Shown one piece after another: positions 5,112-10,574 of a stretch of DNA of 10,574 nucleotides. A program made the translations under genes and the position numbers. The stretch's first letter is position 1, and the number at the start of each line of letters is the position of its first letter. This DNA comes from Laceyella putida (GTDB taxonomy: Bacteria > Bacillota > Bacilli > Thermoactinomycetales > Thermoactinomycetaceae), in NCBI RefSeq assembly GCF_042665195.1, contig NZ_JBHTBW010000036.1, positions 1 to 10,574 on the forward strand, in the 5' to 3' direction. Below the pieces are notes generated by a model, which searched no databases, was not told the origin of the DNA, and saw only the letters and a program-made list of their open reading frames with translations.

Positions 5112-5483
5112 CTATTTCCGCCAAAAAATTGAACAGTCTGCTTTATCCTGAATATTAAATTCAATCATTTTCTCAAGCAATTCGTAATTTACCGGCTCAT
5201 TCCACGGAATTCGAAACAAGCCTTTGGTAGCGCTGTAGCCAGCTTGTGCAATGTCATCGGCAAAGTGCGCAATGCCTACTTCTTCGGGTGAAACGCTCAA
5301 ATGATGCTTCGCTGTGGAAAAGCCGATGATAAATGTGCCGTGATCGGAAAACATTGGCGTATTCCACTTGATTTGCGGTTCCAAATTTGGGAATTTATTA
5401 GCAACCCACGCCAAAATTTCCTCTGTTCGGTCGCGGTGGTCGGGGTTATCGATACCTGCTAAATATTTTGCAAAAACTTCCAT
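5112..5483 (-). CDS. fra: Frataxin-like intracellular iron chaperone (Fra/YdhG, DUF1801)
   Basis: The 123-residue product matches, from memory, Bacillus subtilis Fra (YdhG) over its whole length and has the same size. Shared landmarks include the start VFA.YLAGI, IKWN.PMF (38-45), the DHGTFIIGF strand (47-55), IPWN, LLEKMIEFNI and the C-terminus ADC..FWRK. In B. subtilis this frataxin-fold protein carries iron for Fe-S cluster assembly and haem synthesis in the cytosol. The acidic residues on its helices fit iron binding, but no metal site can be proven here. The ATG is preceded at 7 bases by AGGAGG (complement of 5491-5496). It is monocistronic, with a strong promoter about 115 bases upstream. 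I see no Fur-box-like palindrome at that promoter. Confidence 0.88.
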   Translation of the reverse strand: MEVFAKYLAGIDNPDHRDRTEEILAWVANKFPNLEPQIKWNTPMFSDHGTFIIGFSTAKHHLSVSPEEVGIAHFADDIAQAGYSATKGLFRIPWNEPVNYELLEKMIEFNIQDKADCSIFWRK

Positions 5484-5598
5484 GTTGTTCCCTCCTAAAA
5501 TAAAAATTATGTCGTTCAGAGAAGTTCCTCAAACCCATTCGTCGTTAAAACTCCTCACAGAACCGCTCAGACACGTTCTTAAACAACACCTATTTCCA

Positions 5599-5627
5599 AC
5601 TATATATTTTACAACCTGGATAGTCAA
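5599..5627 (-). promoter_or_regulatory. Sigma-A promoter of fra
   Basis: The minus-strand -35 box is TTGACT (complement of 5622-5627), the spacer is 17 bases and the -10 box is TATAGT (complement of 5599-5604). The predicted start near 5592 leaves a leader of about 108 nucleotides before the fra ATG. Confidence 0.7.
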
Positions 5628-5978
5628 AATGGCTTAAAATGCAAATTAGAGGCTTTAAAAAGTATCTGACTTGTATCGCCAGCGATAGCTGGTCTGTCTA
5701 AAAGTATATAACTACATGTCATCTATAGCTACATAGCATAAATCCTATTTTTAATTTTCAACTTTGCAACAGAACCCACTAATATTTATAAAGCATTAGA
5801 AACAACAGATAAAAAACAACAAAAAAACAAAACAATTAACCTCATTTAATTAAATATTTATTCCAATTTCCTTTTTGTGTAGAAACCTTGATCTCAGCTC
5901 TTATTAGAGTGTAATTTCGTAATAATTGTATATAATATTCTTATAAATTTATTTCTTCCTTTTCTTCCCTGTAAAGAT
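5628..5978. other. AT-rich gene-free spacer between topB and fra
   Basis: No open frame with a ribosome binding site is present. The only structure noted is a small CCAGC-GATA-GCTGG hairpin near 5679-5692. The segment at about 5700-5960 is very AT-rich, with A-runs and T-runs that may bend the DNA. TATAAT at 5931-5936 lacks a matching -35 box. Confidence 0.5.
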
Positions 5979-6007
5979 AGCGGCTGCACATTCGTTGTGC
6001 AACCGCT
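5979..6007 (-). terminator. Hairpin terminator after topB
   Basis: AGCGGCTGCACA (5979-5990) pairs with TGTGCAACCGCT (5996-6007) over 12 bp with one mismatch and a 5-base loop, 16 bases past the topB stop. On the minus strand it is followed by ATCTTT, a weak U-tract, so termination may be incomplete. Confidence 0.6.
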
Positions 6008-6023
6008 GCATCATCGCTTCTTT

Positions 6024-8186
6024 TCATTTTATTGAAACGTCATCCATCTTGGATGGGGGTTTTTGCTGATCGGCAAACGCAAAGACAATCTTCCCATTTT
6101 TTAGAAGCAAGCGGGCGTCGAACGGTTTGCCTGTCTTTGAGACAAACCCTTTAATCAAGCCAGACTCTTTCCCGCTTAACAGCTTTTTCACATTGGATTT
6201 CCCCAGCTTTTTCCCAAGCAACTCTTTCGGAAGCGTAAATTTGCATCCGCTTTGGTAACCATGGCAACCGTAAAATTTTTGGCGCTCGACGACTCCCTGA
6301 CCGCACATGGGACATTTTCCAAGCGGCTCTTGTGACTTGGCGGATCGTGTGCCTGCTTGTGCTGTTTTTCGCATCGCTGCGGGAATTTCCCAATCGTTGG
6401 CCCGTCTGATCGCATCCGCCACCAAATGCTTCGCCAATTCCTTTGACTTTTCAATGAAGGGGGCGGCAGGCTTTTCACCTTGGCCGATTGAATGGAGATA
6501 CTGTTCCCACTTTGCGGTTAAATCCGCTTTCCCCAAAATCGTGTCGGCAACAGCCGCAACAAGCGTCTTTCCCTTGTCGGTCGTGGATACCACGTTTTTC
6601 TTCACTTCGATGTACTTACGCTCCTTTAATGTTTGGATAATGCCTGATCGTGTCGCTTCAGTCCCCAATCCCATCCCTTTCATCGCCGAAAGGTCCTCAT
6701 CTTCGATATGTTTGCCGGCTGTTTTCATCAAGGTAATTAATTGGCCTTCCGTGTAGGGCTTCGGTGGCTGCGTCACCCCTTCTTTCAGCATCACTTCCGG
6801 CCCAACTTCCTGTCCCTCTTTCAGCGGAGGGAGCGGCTGATTTCCCTCCGCTTCATTTTTATCTTCTTGTTCATTCTGAAAGATGGCTTTCCATCCATTT
6901 TTTACTACTTTCTTTCCGACTGATTTAAATTCATATCGGTCAATCATGGTAAGCACGGTGGTTTGCAGGTATTCGTGATCGGGATAATGAGCGGCGATCA
7001 GACTACGCGCAATCTCATCATAAATTTTCCATTCATCATTCGAAAGCTGGTGTGGAGAGGGGACTTGCTCCGTCGGAATCATCGCGTAATGATCCGACAC
7101 TTTTTTCGGGTTGACATATCGTTTGTTTTGGCTGATGCTTTTTAATTCGTCCATGATGTCGTAGTGGTGTTTAAGCGAACGGATGATGTCCGGAAATGCC
7201 TTCGCCTCAGCCTCCGTCACATGCTGGCTGTCTGTTCGGGGATAAGAAACGTGTCCTTTTTCATACAAGGATTGCACAAGTTGCAACACTTTGCCGGGCG
7301 CCAATTTGTATTTTCGGTTCATTTTGGCTTGGAGTGTGCTTAAGCTGTGCAGCAACGGTGGTTTCACCTTTTTCAGCTGCGTTTGGATTTTCCGCACGGA
7401 AGCGGGCTTGCCGCGCATTTGCTCCAACAAACCTTCCGCTTGCTTTTTCTCAAAAAACCGTTCATGATATCTCCCTTTGTATTTCTCTCCATTCGCATCA
7501 AACATCGCTTCGATTTCCCAGTACGTTTCCTGCTTAAAGCGTTCAATCTCTTCTTCACGCCGACGGATGAGACACAATAAAGGGGTCTGCACCCTCCCTG
7601 TCGAGAATACTTCCCTCATCCCTTTTTGTTGCATCAATAACGTGTACACTCGACTCGTATTGATCCCCACTAGCCAATCGCTATAAGCCCGGGCCAGTGC
7701 TTCATCAAAATATGGTTTTGTCTCTTGATCCGAACGCAGATTGGCAAAAGCGTCTTTGATCGCTGACTCCGTTAAAGAACTGCACCACAGGCGTTTGATC
7801 TTTTTTTTGGACGCTCCGGCCATTTGGATGATGATACGGGCAATATATTCCCCTTCACGGGCCGGGTCTGTCGCGATAATGATGGTGTCCGCTTTATTCA
7901 AAACCTCTTTCACGTGTTGAAAGTGGCTCGCTTTTTGTTTGATCACTTGATGCTTGAACCGCTCGGGAATGACCGGAAGCGAGTCAAGCCGCCACTTTTT
8001 CCAAACGGCATCATACTTCTCCGGCTCCGCCAATTCACAAAGGTGCCCGATCGCCCAAACGATGGTTGCACCCCCGGGAAATAGCTGGCATGGTGCGATG
8101 GTAATCCGCGATTTTTCTTTCTTATGTACAAATGGAGAGGCTAATTTTCGTGCCTGATCCGGTTTTTCCGCAAGAATGACATTCAT
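6024..8186 (-). CDS. topB: DNA topoisomerase III (type IA)
   Basis: This 720-residue enzyme relaxes negative supercoils and decatenates DNA through a 5'-phosphotyrosine link to single strands. The TOPRIM domain spans about 1-140, with Glu7 in ILAEKP and TDPAREGE (106-113). Compared with the usual TDxDREGE, the second Asp is Ala; B. subtilis TopB, from memory, also lacks it (TDAGREGE). STGRVQTP (195-202) and SYPRTDS (314-320) follow, making Tyr315 the catalytic tyrosine. After the core there is one four-cysteine zinc ribbon (Cys625, 628, 641, 648), then a topoisomerase C-terminal repeat (ESGLIKGFVSKTGKPFDA, about 674-691). That tail recalls TopB proteins carried by Gram-positive conjugative plasmids and ICEs, though no mobile genes lie nearby. 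The ATG at 8186 follows GAAGGA (complement of 8195-8200) by 8 bases and gives the expected MNVILAEKP start. It diverges from cstA; no clear promoter was found. Confidence 0.94.
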   Translation of the reverse strand: MNVILAEKPDQARKLASPFVHKKEKSRITIAPCQLFPGGATIVWAIGHLCELAEPEKYDAVWKKWRLDSLPVIPERFKHQVIKQKASHFQHVKEVLNKADTIIIATDPAREGEYIARIIIQMAGASKKKIKRLWCSSLTESAIKDAFANLRSDQETKPYFDEALARAYSDWLVGINTSRVYTLLMQQKGMREVFSTGRVQTPLLCLIRRREEEIERFKQETYWEIEAMFDANGEKYKGRYHERFFEKKQAEGLLEQMRGKPASVRKIQTQLKKVKPPLLHSLSTLQAKMNRKYKLAPGKVLQLVQSLYEKGHVSYPRTDSQHVTEAEAKAFPDIIRSLKHHYDIMDELKSISQNKRYVNPKKVSDHYAMIPTEQVPSPHQLSNDEWKIYDEIARSLIAAHYPDHEYLQTTVLTMIDRYEFKSVGKKVVKNGWKAIFQNEQEDKNEAEGNQPLPPLKEGQEVGPEVMLKEGVTQPPKPYTEGQLITLMKTAGKHIEDEDLSAMKGMGLGTEATRSGIIQTLKERKYIEVKKNVVSTTDKGKTLVAAVADTILGKADLTAKWEQYLHSIGQGEKPAAPFIEKSKELAKHLVADAIRRANDWEIPAAMRKTAQAGTRSAKSQEPLGKCPMCGQGVVERQKFYGCHGYQSGCKFTLPKELLGKKLGKSNVKKLLSGKESGLIKGFVSKTGKPFDARLLLKNGKIVFAFADQQKPPSKMDDVSIK

Positions 8187-8342
8187 TTCTCATATCCTTC
8201 CCGTTCCTGTTTCGGATACTATTCACTATATCATAGGAAAAACGACAAACAGGATAATAAACTACTCTTCTTCCCTTCCCCATTCATTCTACATAATCAC
8301 TCCGTTAGACTACACATAATTTTGCGAAAGTAAACCATTTCA

Positions 8343-8371
8343 TTGACTTTTGTAAACGCTCTCATTACGAT
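8343..8371 (+). promoter_or_regulatory. cstA promoter
   Basis: -35 box TTGACT (8343-8348), 17-base spacer and -10 box TACGAT (8366-8371). The predicted leader is about 65 bases. The spacer is almost filled by a cre site, so the promoter should be under carbon catabolite control. Confidence 0.7.
8351..8364 (+). promoter_or_regulatory. CcpA operator (cre site) in the cstA promoter
   Basis: TGTAAACGCTCTCA matches the Bacillus cre consensus TGWAANCGNTNWCA at every fixed position. It lies between the -35 and -10 boxes of the cstA promoter. CcpA with HPr-Ser-P bound there should block RNA polymerase when a preferred sugar is present, matching a carbon-starvation gene. The operator is seen; the repression is inferred. 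Confidence 0.85.
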
Positions 8372-8443
8372 TGATATAAATACATACTAAAATAATATAA
8401 ATTAACCCAAAAGAATTATAATCACAAAGGATGTGTTTTAAAT

Positions 8444-10228
8444 ATGAATGCAGTGAGCATTGTCATTGCAGCGATATGCATTCTAGTTATCGCGTATCGT
8501 TTGTATGGTACTTTTTTTGCTACAAAAGTGTTAAAACTGGATGACTCTCTTGCGACGCCAGCAAAAGAATTAGAAGATGGCAAAGATTATGTACCTACAA
8601 ACCGTTGGGTCGCTTTTGGTCACCATTTCGCCGCCATTGCCGCAGCCGGTCCACTGGTTGGTCCGATTCTGGCAGCACAGTTCGGTTACTTGCCTGGTTT
8701 ATTGTGGTTATTGATCGGTGCCGTCATTGGCGGGGCGGTTCACGATGCTGTTGTTTTGTTCGCCTCCATGCGAAAAAAGGGAAAATCCCTGTCTGAAGTG
8801 GCCAAAGAAGAGCTGGGTCCTGTAGCTGGGTTCTGCACGGGGTTGGCCATGTTATTCATCATCACCATTACGATGGCCGGTTTGTCCATGGTTGTCATCC
8901 ATGCTTTGGAACACAATCCATGGGGAACGTTCGCAGTTGGTTCAACCATCCCCATTGCGATGGCTGTGGGACTTTATTATAAATTGACGGGAAATCTGAA
9001 AAGCGCTTCCGCTGTCGGGTTTATCCTGATCATGATCGCTATTTTTGCCGGTCCTTATATTCAAGATAGCGCATTTGGCGAGTGGCTGTCGTTTGATCCA
9101 AAAACCTTGGCCATTCTGCTCCCAGTGTACGCCTTTTTTGCCGCAGCGCTTCCTGTATGGTTGTTGTTGGCGCCTCGCGATTATTTGAGCAGCTTTATGA
9201 AAATTGGCGTATTCATTGCACTTATCATCGGTGTATTTATTGTTAATCCCGATATTCCATTTCCGGCTGTCACCTCATTCATTCATGGTGGGGGACCCAT
9301 TATGGCCGGACCGGTTTGGCCGTTCATCTCCATTACGATCGCCTGTGGTGCCATCTCTGGTTTCCATGCGTTTGTCGGTTCCGGCACCACGCCAAAAATG
9401 TTGGAACGCTGGAGCGATATCAAGGTTGTCGGTTTTGGGGCCATGCTTTTGGAATCGCTGGTGGGTGTCATGGCATTGATCGCTGCGGTCGCGTTGCAGC
9501 CTGCTGATTATTTTGCCATCAACTCTACCCCGGAAGTATTTAAAACATTGGGTATGCAAGTGGTTCATTTACCGGAACTCAGTCAAACCATTGGCCTGAA
9601 CTTGGAAGGAAGAACGGGCGGTGCGGTAACATTGGCCGTGGGCATGACCTATATTTTCACGAAAATCAAGTGGTTTAGTGATCTTGCTCCTTACTTCTTC
9701 CAATTCGTTATCATGTTTGAGGCTGTATTCATTTTAACAGCGATTGATGCCGGAACACGCGTGGCGAGATATCTGATCCAGGATTTTTTAGGGGATTTTT
9801 ATAAACCGCTCAAAAGAGTGGATTGGATGCCTGGTGCCATTTTTGCAAGCGCTCTGTCCTGCTTCATGTGGGGATATCTCCTCTATTCGGGCGACATTGG
9901 TTCCATTTGGGCGTTGTTTGGCGTGTCGAACCAATTAATGGCGTCTATCGGCCTGATTGTCGGTACCACTGTTATTTTGAAAATTGTGGATCGTCGCCTG
10001 TATGTTTTAACTTGCCTTATTCCACTCGCCTATCTTTATGTAACAGTTAACTACGCAGGGTATTGGATGATCAAAAATGTTTATCTCAATTCAGCCGCAA
10101 GCGGATACAGTCTCCTTAACGCCATCCTTTCCATTATCATGCTCATTCTGGGTCTTGTCATACTAGTGACGGCATTTAGCAAATGGAAGGCACTTTGGCA
10201 AAAAACTGAATTGGATCTTGCCGTTTAG
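8444..10228 (+). CDS. cstA: Carbon starvation protein CstA, peptide/pyruvate transporter
   Basis: This 594-residue, highly hydrophobic protein has many predicted membrane helices and is close in length to Bacillus CstA. The family signature GHHFAAIAAAGPLVGP is at 59-74, followed by GGAVHDAVVLFASMRKKGKS (96-115). Later landmarks are FHAFVGSGTTPKML, the helix-linked FEAVFILTAIDAGTRVARY and FGVSNQLMA, which are characteristic of the CstA/BtsT family. Members import peptides or pyruvate across the cytoplasmic membrane during carbon limitation; which substrate applies here cannot be told from sequence. The ATG is preceded by AAAGGATGTG (8426-8435), close to the ideal AAAGGAGGTG, with 8 bases of spacing. 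It is monocistronic, with its own promoter, a CcpA site and a terminator. Confidence 0.95.
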   Translation: MNAVSIVIAAICILVIAYRLYGTFFATKVLKLDDSLATPAKELEDGKDYVPTNRWVAFGHHFAAIAAAGPLVGPILAAQFGYLPGLLWLLIGAVIGGAVHDAVVLFASMRKKGKSLSEVAKEELGPVAGFCTGLAMLFIITITMAGLSMVVIHALEHNPWGTFAVGSTIPIAMAVGLYYKLTGNLKSASAVGFILIMIAIFAGPYIQDSAFGEWLSFDPKTLAILLPVYAFFAAALPVWLLLAPRDYLSSFMKIGVFIALIIGVFIVNPDIPFPAVTSFIHGGGPIMAGPVWPFISITIACGAISGFHAFVGSGTTPKMLERWSDIKVVGFGAMLLESLVGVMALIAAVALQPADYFAINSTPEVFKTLGMQVVHLPELSQTIGLNLEGRTGGAVTLAVGMTYIFTKIKWFSDLAPYFFQFVIMFEAVFILTAIDAGTRVARYLIQDFLGDFYKPLKRVDWMPGAIFASALSCFMWGYLLYSGDIGSIWALFGVSNQLMASIGLIVGTTVILKIVDRRLYVLTCLIPLAYLYVTVNYAGYWMIKNVYLNSAASGYSLLNAILSIIMLILGLVILVTAFSKWKALWQKTELDLAV

Positions 10229-10244
10229 ATCAATCTTTGGATAT

Positions 10245-10288
10245 AAAACAGGACATGTCGGAGTCGGCATGCCCTGTTTTTCCTTTTA
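10245..10288 (+). terminator. Intrinsic terminator of cstA
   Basis: AAAACAGGACATG (10245-10257) pairs with CATGCCCTGTTTT (10268-10280) over 13 bp with one mismatch. A T-rich tail TTCCTTTT follows. It lies 16 bases after the cstA stop. Confidence 0.88.
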
Positions 10289-10295
10289 GCATCTG

Positions 10296-10325
10296 TTTAC
10301 ACATCATTTGCTTCTTGTTTATAAG
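10296..10325 (+). promoter_or_regulatory. Promoter-like element downstream of cstA
   Basis: TTTACA (10296-10301) and TATAAG (10320-10325) each match five of six consensus bases, with an 18-base spacer. There is no gene with a ribosome binding site downstream on this strand before the terminator at 10513-10558. If active, it would make a transcript of about 225 nucleotides. Confidence 0.45.
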
Positions 10326-10479
10326 TGCATTCGCACTCGCCCTTCACAGCAAGGTTCCTCTCTGCTTCAAGGGCTCCCTTCATGCGGAACCATTCAATCG
10401 GGCGACCTTGACCCACCGATAAGCCGCTGCCTCCACTGCTCAAATGTGAACCTAGCGAATGAGCAATTGCTGTGCGCAC
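10297..10479 (-). CDS. Doubtful short open frame opposite the candidate small RNA
   Basis: The frame ends with EAERNLAVKGECECTYKQ near its C-terminus and contains SSGGSGLSVGQGRPIEWF. Its upstream end runs into the terminator hairpin at 10487-10510, so the longest reading is implausible. A GTG at 10479 would give a product of 60 residues, but no ribosome binding site precedes it. I do not recognise the protein. It may be a broken remnant of a larger gene, or simply an open frame in a repeated noncoding element. Confidence 0.2.
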   Translation of the reverse strand: MRTAIAHSLGSHLSSGGSGLSVGQGRPIEWFRMKGALEAERNLAVKGECECTYKQEANDV

Positions 10480-10482
10480 AAC

Positions 10483-10510
10483 AAAAAGCACTTGCCTTAG
10501 GGCAAGTGCT
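10483..10510 (-). terminator. Intrinsic terminator for leftward transcripts
   Basis: AGCACTTGCC (10487-10496) pairs perfectly with GGCAAGTGCT (10501-10510) with a 4-base loop, and on the minus strand TTTTT follows (complement of 10483-10487). It would stop transcription coming from a gene beyond the right edge. Confidence 0.75.
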
Positions 10511-10512
10511 GA

Positions 10513-10558
10513 GGCTGCTGACAAACTGCCTTGAAAGGCAGGGTCAGCAGCCTTTTTT
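10513..10558 (+). terminator. Intrinsic terminator for rightward transcripts
   Basis: GGCTGCTGA (10513-10521) pairs with TCAGCAGCC (10544-10552). An inner CTGCCT/AGGCAG stem (10526-10531 with 10536-10541) is separated by a small internal loop, and six T's follow at 10553-10558. With the adjacent leftward terminator it forms a back-to-back pair typical of convergent units. cstA already has its own terminator, so a further rightward transcript is implied. Confidence 0.85.
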
Positions 10559-10574
10559 GTCGAATCAATAAAAA

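Larger units (their letters stand above)
10332..10558 (+). ncRNA. Candidate small RNA ending at a strong terminator
   Basis: This gene-free stretch is bracketed by the promoter-like element at 10296-10325 and the T-run at 10553-10558. It can fold: GGTTCC (10353-10358) pairs with GGAACC (10386-10391) around an inner AAGG/CCTT stem, and two strong hairpins fill the 3' end. It does not match SRP RNA, 6S RNA, tmRNA or RNase P motifs that I can recall. The opposite strand holds an open frame (see the low-confidence CDS entry), so strand and nature are uncertain. Confidence 0.3.

Noticed and set aside
5368..5637. 89-codon plus-strand frame
   Set aside because: It is antisense to the N-terminal part of fra and its promoter and has no start signals.
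5931..5936. TATAAT as a promoter in the AT-rich spacer
   Set aside because: No acceptable -35 box lies 16-18 bases upstream, and no gene follows in that direction.
8201..8300. Promoter for topB in the divergent spacer
   Set aside because: TATGAT and TATAGT candidates occur on the minus strand, but none has a -35 box at usable spacing, so no call is made.
10332..10558. SRP RNA, 6S RNA, tmRNA or RNase P RNA
   Set aside because: The conserved cores of these RNAs, as far as I can recall them, are absent on both strands.

Overview
The window looks like a low-to-mid GC Gram-positive (Bacillota, Bacillales) chromosome. The evidence is strong GGAGG-type ribosome binding sites, sigma-A promoters with 17-base spacers, an LPXTG-type wall-anchored protein, a CcpA cre site, CCA-encoding tRNA genes packed in a cluster, and best family matches to Bacillus proteins (Fra/YdhG, YngK-like GHL10, CstA). 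A member of Thermoactinomycetaceae or a related Bacillales family is possible, but the window does not settle the genus.

Layout. Positions 1-2435 all read leftwards. A strong promoter and leader at 1-128 belong to an rRNA operon whose 16S gene lies off the left edge. Behind it is a secreted, sortase-anchored protein with a long NPGD repeat (216-1073). Behind that is an operon of 12 intact tRNA genes (Ala-Tyr-Lys-Leu-Gly-Asn-Thr-Glu-Asp-His-Gly-Arg in transcription order), with its own promoter (2407-2435), its own intrinsic terminator (1256-1284), and a decayed tRNA-Ile(GAT) as its first unit.

Positions 2706-4599 read rightwards: a secreted GHL10 glycoside hydrolase with a fibronectin-like C-terminus, then a 44-residue cationic protein with its own promoter and ribosome binding site. 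From 4600 to 5111 there is no gene but an unusual density of inverted repeats. A frataxin-like Fra/YdhG iron chaperone (5112-5483) and DNA topoisomerase III (6024-8186) read leftwards. cstA (8444-10228) diverges from topB behind a promoter with a perfect CcpA operator between -35 and -10. Downstream of the cstA terminator is a promoter-like element, strong hairpins and a rho-independent terminator, which may be a small RNA unit of about 225 nucleotides.

Most genes look like separate transcription units with unrelated housekeeping or surface roles: translation supply, wall remodelling, iron handling, DNA topology, and starvation-induced uptake. I found no defence system, CRISPR array, prophage or intact mobile element. 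The least explained parts are the repeat-rich gap at 4600-5111, the candidate small RNA at 10296-10558, the decayed tRNA, and the repeat-built surface protein.
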